Origin: Deltaproteobacteria bacterium
Lineage (GTDB): Bacteria; UBA10199; GCA-002796325; JACPFF01
Length of the DNA stretch: 64,000 nt
Assembly (NCBI GenBank): GCA_016210045.1
Contig: JACQUX010000022.1
Span: 1 to 64,000, forward strand
Reading direction: 5' to 3'
Shown here: positions 1 to 7,769 of the stretch, piece after piece
Layout of the letters: every line of letters begins with the position of its first letter
Position numbering within the stretch: position 1 is the stretch's first letter
The notes under the pieces: model-generated
Seen by the model: only the letters and a program-made list of their open reading frames with translations
The model's database searches: none
What the model was told of the DNA's origin: nothing
Made by a program: the position numbers and the translations under genes

Positions 1-130
1 GGCGAGAGGGGAGTCCTGCGGGCGAGTCTGAGCGAGGGAGATCTATGGAGTTGAATCCCGACCGAGCGAGGTCTCAGTGAGCCGAGCGCCGTAACGCGAG
101 GCGAACGGCCCGCAGGACTCCCCTCTCGCC
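1..130. repeat. Large inverted repeat (23-bp perfect arms) at the left edge
   Basis: Bases 1-23 (GGCGAGAGGGGAGTCCTGCG and three more) are the exact reverse complement of 108-130. The 84-base interior is built from GAGCGAG/GCGAGG-like words. The element could fold into a long stem-loop, act as a bidirectional terminator, or be a small non-autonomous mobile element. It may extend beyond the window edge. No open frame with a ribosome-binding site lies in it, and nothing recognisable lies in 131-230. Confidence 0.6.
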
Positions 131-230
131 CCTGCCGGGACATGTGACTCAGCAATTCAAGCTGGATGCTCTACTAGATTTTGCAAACACGCCTTAGATC
201 CGATGTCCTTTTAACAGAACTCACACGCTG

Positions 231-274
231 CAAAAAGACAATCCCCACTGCGCTTGCGCGTCAGTGGGGATTGT
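231..274 (-). terminator. Rho-independent terminator of the lysine-rich peptide gene
   Basis: Read on the minus strand, a 13-bp perfect stem (ACAATCCCCACTG at 238-250 pairing with 262-274) with a short GC-rich loop is followed by TCTTTTTG. It lies about 20 bases past the stop codon of the 27-residue peptide gene, the position expected of an intrinsic terminator. Confidence 0.85.
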
Positions 275-292
275 TTCGTACATTTCGTTTCG

Positions 293-376
293 TTACTTCT
301 TCTTCTTGACGGTCTTCTTTCGCTTCGTGGTCGTCTTCTTCTTCGTCGCCTTCTTTGCTTTCTTCTTGGCTGCCAT
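293..376 (-). CDS. 27-residue lysine-rich (histone-tail-like) micropeptide
   Basis: The peptide begins MAAKKKAKKATKKK and ends TVKKKK: 15 Lys, 1 Arg, 5 Thr and 4 Ala in 27 residues, with no acidic or aromatic residue. It resembles the lysine-rich tails of histone H1-like or AlgP-type DNA-binding proteins, so nucleic-acid binding or condensation is a reasonable inference; no family is recognised. The start follows an excellent ribosome-binding site (AAAGGAGGGG at 381-390). A sigma-70-like promoter lies about 50 bases upstream and a strong terminator follows, so it looks like a complete single-gene transcription unit. A longer alternative reading frame on the same strand gives an acidic, less plausible product without a ribosome-binding site. 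Confidence 0.7.
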   Translation of the reverse strand: MAAKKKAKKATKKKTTTKRKKTVKKKK

Positions 377-425
377 TGTTCCCCTCCTTTGGGATGTTGC
401 GGTTAGTGTTCCCCAACTCGCAACC

Positions 426-455
426 AGTATACGGGAAGGAGAAAGAAATCGTCAA
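426..455 (-). promoter_or_regulatory. Sigma-70-like promoter of the lysine-rich peptide gene
   Basis: On the minus strand TTGACG (450-455) and TATACT (426-431) are separated by 18 bases. The predicted start site would leave a 5' leader of about 40 bases before the strong Shine-Dalgarno and ATG at 376. Confidence 0.6.
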
Positions 456-529
456 CGTTTTTTTTGCGCTTGACACACTTTTTTCGCGTCGGACTTCCTG
501 ACACCGCACTCAAAAAGGCAAAAAAAAAT

Positions 530-1300
530 TCACTTGACATCGGCGCTGCGCGAGCATTTCCGCAGGATGCGCAGCGCCGCGCATGCGGCGCCGAAGCCAT
601 TATCAATATTCACCACGCTGATCCCTTCCGCACAACTCGTGAGCATTGCAAAGAGCGTCGTTTCACCGCCACGATGCACGCCGTATCCGACACTCGTGGG
701 CACGGCGATGATCGGCGCAGTCACGAGACCTCCGACGACACTCGCCAACGCGCCTTCCATGCCCGCGACGACGATGACGAGATCGGCGCAACGGATGGTT
801 TCGATGTGGCGCAGCAGTCGATGTAATCCGGCCACGCCGACATCGTAATAGGTTTCGGCTTCACATCCGAAAAACCGCGCCGTGACACGCGCCTCTTCGG
901 CCACGGCGAGGTCCGCCGTCCCGGCGGCCAGAATGGCGAGTCGCGCAGTCAACGGCGGCGTGGGTTGCGGTCGATACCACAGGCAGCGACTGACCGCGTC
1001 GTATTGGAGCGGCGGAGATTCGGCCAGCAGCGACGCCGCCAGTTCGGCGGGACAGCGCGTGGCCAGCAACGGCAGGGATTTTTCCAGACAGCTCCGCACG
1101 ATGCGCGCGACATGGTCCGGGGTCTTGCCGGTGCAGAGCACAACTTCGCTGAATCCATTGCGCAGTCCCCGTTGCGTATCCAGTTGCGCAATGCCGAGAT
1201 CGAGGATCGGGAATCCTCGCAATGCCTCGACGGCTTGCTCCACAGCCACATGGCCGGCAGCGACTTGTTCGATCAGCGTGCGTAGGCGGGTTTCATCCAC
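530..1300 (-). CDS. larB: Nickel pincer cofactor biosynthesis protein LarB (carboxylase/hydrolase)
   Basis: LarB carboxylates the pyridinium ring of nicotinic acid adenine dinucleotide and cleaves the phosphoanhydride, the first step towards the nickel-pincer nucleotide of lactate racemase and related enzymes. The 256-residue protein has the usual length, with a C-terminal PurE-like fold: AILAAGTADLAVAEEA, then VGVAGLHRLL, VVAGMEGALASVVGGL and PTSVGYG motifs. It starts at GTG, which overlaps the end of larE by 8 bases, with a GGAGGG site inside larE, so the two are translationally coupled. larA and larC are not in the window; the target racemase may lie elsewhere. A 10-bp inverted repeat sits inside the 3' end (541-577). 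Confidence 0.9.
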   Translation of the reverse strand: MDETRLRTLIEQVAAGHVAVEQAVEALRGFPILDLGIAQLDTQRGLRNGFSEVVLCTGKTPDHVARIVRSCLEKSLPLLATRCPAELAASLLAESPPLQYDAVSRCLWYRPQPTPPLTARLAILAAGTADLAVAEEARVTARFFGCEAETYYDVGVAGLHRLLRHIETIRCADLVIVVAGMEGALASVVGGLVTAPIIAVPTSVGYGVHRGGETTLFAMLTSCAEGISVVNIDNGFGAACAALRILRKCSRSADVK

Positions 1301-2084
1301 GATGGATCCCTCCGCCGGTCCGATAGCCTTGCAGATCCAGTGTCACGTGTTGAAACCCCAGCGCACGCAACCGGGTGACGATTTCCGCTTGCACCGCAAG
1401 ACACTGCGTGAAGTCCTCGCGCGGGACTTCGATGCGCGCCAACGCGCCATGATGTCGCACGCGCACCTGTGCGAGGCCAAGATTCCGCAACTGATCTTCC
1501 GCTGCGTCGACTTGACGGAGTACGGACGCCTCGACCGGCGTGCCCACCGGAATCCGCGACGCCAAACAGGCCGACGCGGGCTTCTCCGCCACGTCCAGCT
1601 CCAAATGTCGCGCGATCGCCCGCACGCCCGCCTTGTCGATCCCGAGGTCGAGATAGGGCGCGATCACGGTCGGTGCCGCGGCCTTGGCGCGCATGCCGGG
1701 ACGATGCCCGCCGAGATCGGACAGGTTCGTCCCTTCCGCAATCCACGCCAGGCCCTCGCTCTGACGCACGACTTCGAGACAACGGAACAATTCCTGCTTA
1801 CAGAAAAAACAGCGGTCCCCGGCGTTGGCGCGATATTGCGGATCGGAAAATTCCTGCGTCGGCACGAGTCGGTGAGGAATCGCGTAGCGACGACAAAACT
1901 CGCTCGATCCGACACGATCGCGCGCCGGAACCGACGGAGAATCGCCGGTGATGGCGATCATGGCCTGCCCCAGGGTCCGATGCGCTACAACCGCGAGCAC
2001 GGCCGAATCGACTCCGCCCGAGAGCGCCACGATGACCGAACCGCGCGCGGTGAAATAGTCCGCAAGTTGTTGATAGAGCTGCAT
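1293..2084 (-). CDS. larE: ATP-dependent sacrificial sulfur transferase LarE
   Basis: LarE adenylates a carboxylate of the LarB product and inserts sulfur, in the classical enzyme donating its own cysteine thiol. The 263-residue protein shows the PP-loop SGGVDS at residues 22-27 and the conserved EKPASACLASR stretch. Its Cys173 corresponds in position to the sacrificial Cys176 of the Lactobacillus plantarum enzyme. Additional cysteines in GDRCFFCK (92 and 95) are noteworthy because some LarE proteins instead use a cysteine triad and a [4Fe-4S] cluster; two or three cysteines in this region leave the mechanism open. It is first in the larE-larB pair, and hemB is divergently oriented 150 bp away. 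Confidence 0.9.
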   Translation of the reverse strand: MQLYQQLADYFTARGSVIVALSGGVDSAVLAVVAHRTLGQAMIAITGDSPSVPARDRVGSSEFCRRYAIPHRLVPTQEFSDPQYRANAGDRCFFCKQELFRCLEVVRQSEGLAWIAEGTNLSDLGGHRPGMRAKAAAPTVIAPYLDLGIDKAGVRAIARHLELDVAEKPASACLASRIPVGTPVEASVLRQVDAAEDQLRNLGLAQVRVRHHGALARIEVPREDFTQCLAVQAEIVTRLRALGFQHVTLDLQGYRTGGGIHRG

Positions 2085-2130
2085 GGGATCGCGATATTGG
2101 GATCGACAGAAAAGCGCAAGTGTTGGATAA

Positions 2131-2212
2131 GTAAGCGCGGCGAAGCGGCAGCGGAGCTATCGCGCGCGGTAGAGATGATGGCGAGGCGACCGAGGAGGGA
2201 GCGTCGCGCACC
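2131..2212 (+). repeat. 82-bp two-hairpin dispersed repeat, copy A (hemB leader)
   Basis: This copy aligns over 82 bases with two copies before recA (27392-27472 and 27479-27560, opposite strand). All share GTAAG at the start, CGCGGTAG near position 35, and CGAC-GAGGAGGGAGCG towards the end, finishing GCGCACC. Two hairpins are predicted: positions 5-9 with 33-37, and 51-57 with 71-77 (one G-G mismatch here). The second loop exposes GAGGAGGGA. hemB starts 23 bases after the repeat. Confidence 0.75.
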
Positions 2213-2234
2213 GCAGCGAACAAGGAGCAACGCT

Positions 2235-3212
2235 ATGGCATATCCTACGGAACGTCCCAGACGGTTACGGCAGTCGCTCGGCATTCGCCGGATGGTCGCA
2301 GAAACGACGCTGCGACCGGAGCACTTGATCCAGCCGCTGTTTGTCGTCCCCGGGCGGCAAATCCAACAGCCGATCCCGACGTTGTCGGGGATTTCACAAT
2401 GGTCGGTGGATCGATTAACGGACGAGGCGAAACGCATCGCCGATACCGGTGTCGCAGCAGTCCTATTGTTCGGCATTCCCGCGCACAAAGATGCGATCGG
2501 GTCCGAGGCCTCGATGGCGCAAGGCATCGTGCAGCAAGCGTGTCGGGCGTTGCGCGAGGCGGTGCCGACGCTGACGATCATCACCGATGTCTGCCTCTGT
2601 GCGTACACTGATCACGGGCATTGCGGAGTGATGACCCACGGCACGCAGCAGATCGATAACGCGGCGTCGATTGCGCGGCTCGCCGAAGTGGCAGTCTCGC
2701 ACGCCGCAGCGGGCGCACATATCGTGGCGCCGTCGGACATGATGGACGGGCGCGTGGGCGCGATCCGCCAAGGATTAGATGCCGCCGGACTCAACGACGC
2801 GGCGATCCTGAGCTACGCGGTGAAATATGCGTCCGCGTTTTATGGACCGTTCCGCGCCGCGCAAGATTCCACACCGCAATGGGGAGATCGGAAGACGTAT
2901 CAAATGGATCCGGCCAATATGCGCGAGGCATTGCGCGAAGTGCGACTCGACATCGCGGAAGGCGCGGATCTGGTGATGGTCAAGCCGGCCCTCCCCTACT
3001 TGGACATCATTCATGCCGTGCGGGCCCAGGTAGACGTCCCGATCGCGGCCTATCAAGTCAGTGGCGAGTACGCGATGATCAAGGCGGCGGCCCAGCAGCA
3101 GTTGATCGACGGCGACGCGGTCATGCGCGAGTCGCTGCTCGCAATCCGCCGCGCCGGCGCGGACGTGATTATTACCTACGCGGCGGCGGACGTGGCCAAA
3201 ATATTGGCGTAA
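2235..3212 (+). CDS. hemB: Delta-aminolevulinic acid dehydratase (porphobilinogen synthase)
   Basis: HemB condenses two 5-aminolevulinate molecules to porphobilinogen in haem synthesis. The 325-residue protein has the family's length. It shows the Cys-rich metal motif DVCLCAYTDHGHCG and two active-site lysine segments, SYAVKYASAFYGPF and VMVKPALPYLD, the second holding the Schiff-base lysine. The ATG at 2235 is chosen because AAGGAG lies at 2222-2227 and the protein begins in the normal place for the family; the frame is open much further upstream but that part is antisense to larE and larB. The leader carries copy A of the structured repeat. HemA is in the same window at 54.8 kb, unlinked. 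Confidence 0.95.
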   Translation: MAYPTERPRRLRQSLGIRRMVAETTLRPEHLIQPLFVVPGRQIQQPIPTLSGISQWSVDRLTDEAKRIADTGVAAVLLFGIPAHKDAIGSEASMAQGIVQQACRALREAVPTLTIITDVCLCAYTDHGHCGVMTHGTQQIDNAASIARLAEVAVSHAAAGAHIVAPSDMMDGRVGAIRQGLDAAGLNDAAILSYAVKYASAFYGPFRAAQDSTPQWGDRKTYQMDPANMREALREVRLDIAEGADLVMVKPALPYLDIIHAVRAQVDVPIAAYQVSGEYAMIKAAAQQQLIDGDAVMRESLLAIRRAGADVIITYAAADVAKILA

Positions 3213-3227
3213 GCAACGGCTGCGGTT

Positions 3228-6200
3228 CTATGGTGAATACGGGTCCTTGCAGAATTGTACGGGTGGAATCAGTCCATCCGGGCTGTACGGATCGTGCGGG
3301 AGAAAACTCTGCCAATAGGGAAGTTCATTGCCCAATTGGCCATGCTGGTTACTTCCCCAACATCGCGCCTTACCGCCATCCTCGACCACACACGTATGAT
3401 GGCCACCCGCACTGACGGCAGCCATGTCGATGAGACCGACTGATTGCGCTTGGGCCGTCCACCCATTCAGTTTAACTCCGAGCTGCAACGATCCGTTAAG
3501 CCCCCAACAGAGTACATCGCCAAAACCGATCAACGCGCAGGTGTGATAATTGCCCGCCGAGGTAAAGTAGGTCCCCACGGTTGGGACCCAGTCAGCCCAC
3601 GCACGATACGATTGCGTCCACGCCGGTGTGCCCAACTGCCCAAGCCAATTCGCCCCCCAGCACCAGAGCTTACCGTTCTTGTCGGTGGCGCAGGTGTGGC
3701 TGTTTCCCGCATCCACGGCCGTCATTTCCGTGAGGGTCTTGATGTATTGCCCCTCTCCCGTCGGGGTGCCGTACGGATCGCCGGGGATGGGCACACCCAA
3801 CTGACCAACCATATTCGCCCCCCAACAAGTCACGCGTCCGTCTTCCGCGAGTAATGCACAGGTATGATCGCCGCCGGTCGTCACCGCAGCGGCCTTTGCG
3901 AGCACAGGGACGTTGGGCATCGTGGGCTGGATGGGAATCGCGCTGCCCGGCGACGCAGGCGTCACCACTTGCGCGGAGTCATTCTTCCCCCAACACCACG
4001 TCTTGCCGAGCTCATCCACGACACACGTATGGTTGCCGCTGGTGTCGAGCGACTGCACGTCTTTCCACAGCGACGCGATATTTCCATACGGATCGCCGGG
4101 GAGCGCGGCGGGGTCTTGCCCGGCGGCGATGTTGTTCTGCGGCCAGCAGCGCACCACGCCACCCGCCAACGCGGCACAACTCAAGTCATCCCCGGCTGCC
4201 AGATGCGTGGCCGTCGCAATGCCGGGCACTTGGATTGGGACATTGCTTCTCGACACGTCGCCGGATGGGAGTCCCAGTTCGCCCGAATAATTGGCCCCCC
4301 AACACCAGACGGTCCCCGGGACCTGCGGCGTATCGACCCGCGCACACGTGTGATCCATCCCCGCGCTGACCGATCGCACAACGAATTGCGCGGGATCGCA
4401 TTCGCCTTCGACCAGATGGGGAACGCATGCGTATTGCCGAATTTGTCCGCCGGGAACGAGTGAAGACTGACTTAAGCCCGCGTAGAGGGTGCCGTCCAGG
4501 GCATGCAACGTAATACGCCCGTCACCGAGATGCAGCGCCGGACCGATCGGTTGCCACGACACGGCGCCCGGCTTCGAGAAGTCCGCTCGATACACCCGCC
4601 CGAGAGAGGTGCCGTACAACGCACCCGAATAGAACAGTTGAGGAAAAACGGTCTCGTCGGAGGAGAGCTGTTCCCAGAGAGCGGCCCCCGGCGCCAATTT
4701 CCAGAGCATGGGTTGGCCATCCGGATATGCAAAGACGAATGAGGTTCCATCCGCGACCACCACGCCACCCGCCATTCCGGAAAAGAGATTCGGATATGCA
4801 GAACCGATCGGCTTCCACTCGGCTGTGGCGCTGTCATAGCCAAAGAGTTGGTCGGTCTGATCGAGACTGATCGGGATGACTAACTGTCCATCGAAGACTT
4901 GCATCTCTTCAACCGCGGCCCCTATCTGCAAGCCGGCACTCGCGTTGACCCATTGCACAACGCCATCCGGTTGGGTCACCATCCGAAACACACTGCAATT
5001 GGCCCCATCCAACGGACACAGATTTCCAAAACCGATCCGCTGCGCCGCAAACAGCTCGGTGCCGTACGCCTCCAGTTGCGTGAGCGGCGCGGACGTTGGG
5101 AGCAATTCCCAATGTTCAGAACCGTTCAGGCGATAGAGATGTCCCTCCACCGTCGCGGCGTAGAGCTGCGCATTGAAGGTTGTGAGGTCGCTGACGGTTT
5201 CATTGGCGCCCAGGCCTTCTCCGAGCACGTCCCAACTCTTCGCCGTACTATTCCAACGGATCACTTGGGCCGCTCCCTCAGCGGCATTGCCCCCTGCGTA
5301 CAGCGTCCCGTTGTATGTATGGAGGGTGAGCACCGACTTCAGCGGGGGTTGCAGCGGGAGCCACAATTTCGTCGTTCCGTCGGGACAGGCATCGGCCGCA
5401 GGTGGATTTGTTGCGCAGGGATTTCCATACGAATCGATTATGAGTGGTGTGTAGCTGGTCTTGCCGGTCAACGGGTCACACGCATCGGTGGTGCAGAGGT
5501 CGCCGTCGCTCGGGATTGGGAGCGGAGCGTGTGCGATTTGTCCCGTCGCGGGATTGCAACTGTCAGCGGTGCACGCGTCGTTGTCATCGATCGAAGGCGT
5601 CGTAATTGCGATGCCTCCGGTCAGCGGATCGCACGTTTCGCTAGTGCAGAGGTCGCCGTCGTCGATCTGTTTGGGCAGATGCGTGGCCACAAAACCGGTC
5701 TCCGCATTACACGCATCAATAGTACACGCATTGCCGTCGTCCACGGTTTGGGTCGTACAGGGATTCGGCTTGCAGACTCCGGCCGGGGAGAGGCAACCGA
5801 ATTCGCACGGACTGTCGGTTTTTTCGATCTTGCCGTCTTGGCAGAAATATTGGCGCAGCGTGGTCTCGTACAGACACAAATCAGCGTGATACGAATCTTG
5901 TCCGCTAATTTGTGTATGTACGACGCCTGCAGCGAATGGATCGTTCGCGGTATCGCTCTGTTCCTCGCACAACACGCAGACGCCGACCGCGTCGCTGCAG
6001 AACATGCCGATCGGGCAAGGGACGACGGGCTGAGCAAAACAGGGCGGTTCGGTCGCACAGGCGTATTCTTGGGTGGCGTTCTGTCCGGCACAGGCATCGA
6101 GTTTGACCGTGACTTGGGCTCCGGGCGCCGTGGTCGTCACATCGAGCTGTCCCGCCAACAACGGACTGTTAGCCTGATCGGTGTCGCTAACACACACACA

Positions 6201-7715
6201 CTGCGGGGCCGGTCCTGGGACGCAGATCGCAAGCGTCGGATCGCAGGTTTCTCCGTCGGGACAGAACTTGAGGAACGTGTTGTACCCCAATGCCGGATCG
6301 GGATTGTCGCAAGTGGTCTCCAACACTTGCAAGGTCCCACTGCAGGAGTCGGTCTTCGCGAACGGTTGGCCGTTCACGGTCCCGCTGACACTGTCCGACT
6401 GATGGACATCGTCTTTCTTGCCGGGCAGGTCCGTCTCGGTGCAGGCCGCGGGTTGTTGCGACACGCACACACCCTTCTGACAGACTTCACCGGCCGCACA
6501 GGGGACAACCGGCGAGGTAAAACCATCCTGGGTCAACGGGGCACAGCCGTGTTCCACGACGCCGGACGTTCCCTGGCAGGTGTCGAACTCCGAGAACCAT
6601 TGGCCACTCATCGCAGACTTGCCGTGGATCCACCCATACTTGTGGGGATCATTCGTGGCGTCGGTGTCGGTACAAATGGGCTCCGGCGCAGGGACGCCGG
6701 CACAGAGCCCTTTTTGACACACGGCTCCCGGCGGACAATCGGTCAGATCGGTGAGGTATTTGCCATCGGGCCCGCAGATGACGTGCAGCACGGTCGTGGC
6801 CGTGGCGCACATATCGAGATGCGTTTGCCCACCGCACGCGCCGGTCGCCGGACCACCGTTGACGCAAATTACTGTGGCGTACGGATAGGTCTGCGTCGGA
6901 TCGGGGTCGGTGCAGACATTGGGTTGCGGTTGATGACACAGGCCTTGGCCGTTGGCGTCTATATACGGATACTCGAGCTGCAATCCGAATAGATCGGGAC
7001 ATTGGTCTTCGCATTCGCTGGCCAGCAGCTGACAGTCCGGCACGCTGGGGCAGACATCGAGGCCTAAGTCGATATTGTCTTTGCAGCATACATCCGTCGT
7101 CGGGTCGCAGGACGGCGGTGGTGGGGGCAGTGGACCACAAAAGGCCGCCGACTGGCCGGTCTCCGGTACCGTCCCGACTTGGCATTCCGTGCCGGCCGGA
7201 CATTTGATCGGGATGGAATCGAGCATCGGTTGTTTGCCGCTCTTGACCGGCTTCAACCGACAAATGCGCTCTTGGAGAAACTGCGGCGTCTTGCAGCTGT
7301 CCACAGCGGCCAACGACTCCCACTTCGGCGTGCCCCCGCCCAACGGCGGATTGAAGACATACGATTGGACAGCGCCGGGAATGGCCACTTGCGGATCGGT
7401 CGGTGCGAGCGGCAGCTTGGTGACGCCGGCGTCGCTGTCGTCACACATCGGGCGACATTGAAAATCGGCGCAGACGAATCCCTCGCCCTTCGAGGCGTTG
7501 CCCTTCTTGGCACAATCGGTGTCGTGCGTGCATTCGTATTTTGCTACCAACACCCATGGCGGCAGGCGCAATCGTTCTTCCGCGCGCCGTGCCTCGGGAG
7601 GCGGCGGGAGTTGCGGGTCCCGCTTCCACCACGGCGGCGGATCGGCATGGCCGACACTCGCCACTGCGAGCGCTGCCAGCAAACCACTCCCGATCCATCG
7701 CCGCCACCACTGCAT
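3228..7715 (-). CDS. Giant secreted Cys-rich protein with beta-propeller and RCC1 repeats
   Basis: A 1495-residue protein with a signal peptide (about residues 1-24, cleavage after GHA). Residues about 250-640 hold five Cys-rich modules of the pattern C-x-D-T-D ... D-x-C ... E-x-x-C ... C-x-x-G-x-x-C-x-x-G-x-C. Then come four repeats of the type DDGNACTIDACNAETG, common in myxobacterial surface proteins. A kelch-like region of GTLYAG/QLYAA blades follows (about 780-1110). The C-terminal 370 residues are at least six RCC1/BLIP-II-type repeats (HTCA...WCWGAN..GQLG), each with a Cys pair. It is probably exported and disulfide-rich, involved in surface adhesion or protein binding; no enzymatic residue is evident. 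The stop lies 15 bp from the convergent hemB stop. A related Cys-rich gene lies just upstream on the same strand. Confidence 0.85.
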   Translation of the reverse strand: MQWWRRWIGSGLLAALAVASVGHADPPPWWKRDPQLPPPPEARRAEERLRLPPWVLVAKYECTHDTDCAKKGNASKGEGFVCADFQCRPMCDDSDAGVTKLPLAPTDPQVAIPGAVQSYVFNPPLGGGTPKWESLAAVDSCKTPQFLQERICRLKPVKSGKQPMLDSIPIKCPAGTECQVGTVPETGQSAAFCGPLPPPPPSCDPTTDVCCKDNIDLGLDVCPSVPDCQLLASECEDQCPDLFGLQLEYPYIDANGQGLCHQPQPNVCTDPDPTQTYPYATVICVNGGPATGACGGQTHLDMCATATTVLHVICGPDGKYLTDLTDCPPGAVCQKGLCAGVPAPEPICTDTDATNDPHKYGWIHGKSAMSGQWFSEFDTCQGTSGVVEHGCAPLTQDGFTSPVVPCAAGEVCQKGVCVSQQPAACTETDLPGKKDDVHQSDSVSGTVNGQPFAKTDSCSGTLQVLETTCDNPDPALGYNTFLKFCPDGETCDPTLAICVPGPAPQCVCVSDTDQANSPLLAGQLDVTTTAPGAQVTVKLDACAGQNATQEYACATEPPCFAQPVVPCPIGMFCSDAVGVCVLCEEQSDTANDPFAAGVVHTQISGQDSYHADLCLYETTLRQYFCQDGKIEKTDSPCEFGCLSPAGVCKPNPCTTQTVDDGNACTIDACNAETGFVATHLPKQIDDGDLCTSETCDPLTGGIAITTPSIDDNDACTADSCNPATGQIAHAPLPIPSDGDLCTTDACDPLTGKTSYTPLIIDSYGNPCATNPPAADACPDGTTKLWLPLQPPLKSVLTLHTYNGTLYAGGNAAEGAAQVIRWNSTAKSWDVLGEGLGANETVSDLTTFNAQLYAATVEGHLYRLNGSEHWELLPTSAPLTQLEAYGTELFAAQRIGFGNLCPLDGANCSVFRMVTQPDGVVQWVNASAGLQIGAAVEEMQVFDGQLVIPISLDQTDQLFGYDSATAEWKPIGSAYPNLFSGMAGGVVVADGTSFVFAYPDGQPMLWKLAPGAALWEQLSSDETVFPQLFYSGALYGTSLGRVYRADFSKPGAVSWQPIGPALHLGDGRITLHALDGTLYAGLSQSSLVPGGQIRQYACVPHLVEGECDPAQFVVRSVSAGMDHTCARVDTPQVPGTVWCWGANYSGELGLPSGDVSRSNVPIQVPGIATATHLAAGDDLSCAALAGGVVRCWPQNNIAAGQDPAALPGDPYGNIASLWKDVQSLDTSGNHTCVVDELGKTWCWGKNDSAQVVTPASPGSAIPIQPTMPNVPVLAKAAAVTTGGDHTCALLAEDGRVTCWGANMVGQLGVPIPGDPYGTPTGEGQYIKTLTEMTAVDAGNSHTCATDKNGKLWCWGANWLGQLGTPAWTQSYRAWADWVPTVGTYFTSAGNYHTCALIGFGDVLCWGLNGSLQLGVKLNGWTAQAQSVGLIDMAAVSAGGHHTCVVEDGGKARCWGSNQHGQLGNELPYWQSFLPHDPYSPDGLIPPVQFCKDPYSP

Positions 7716-7734
7716 GCTCGGCCCACCCCTTCCG

Positions 7735-7769
7735 ACTTACGCACTGAAGCACTTAGGTACTTACGCACT
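7735..7769. repeat. Short permuted-word direct repeat between two Cys-rich genes
   Basis: ACTTACGCACT occurs at 7735-7745 and again at 7759-7769, with GCACTTAGGTACTT between. The whole spacer is a shuffle of the words ACTTAC and GCACTT. It directly abuts the stop codon of the downstream-coordinate gene (7770). Similar word-shuffled spacers occur elsewhere in the window. Confidence 0.5.

Noticed and set aside
541-577. 10-bp inverted repeat plus T-run as a larB terminator
   Set aside because: The stem lies inside the coding sequence and is 13 bases from the T-run, too far for an intrinsic terminator.
882-2234. Long open frame continuing hemB upstream on the plus strand
   Set aside because: It is antisense to larB and larE, has no ribosome-binding site at its start, and HemB homologues begin at 2235.
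4899-6992. Roughly 700-codon plus-strand frame inside the 1495-residue gene
   Set aside because: Shadow of the Cys-rich coding frame; Arg/Gly-rich translation without domains or start signals.
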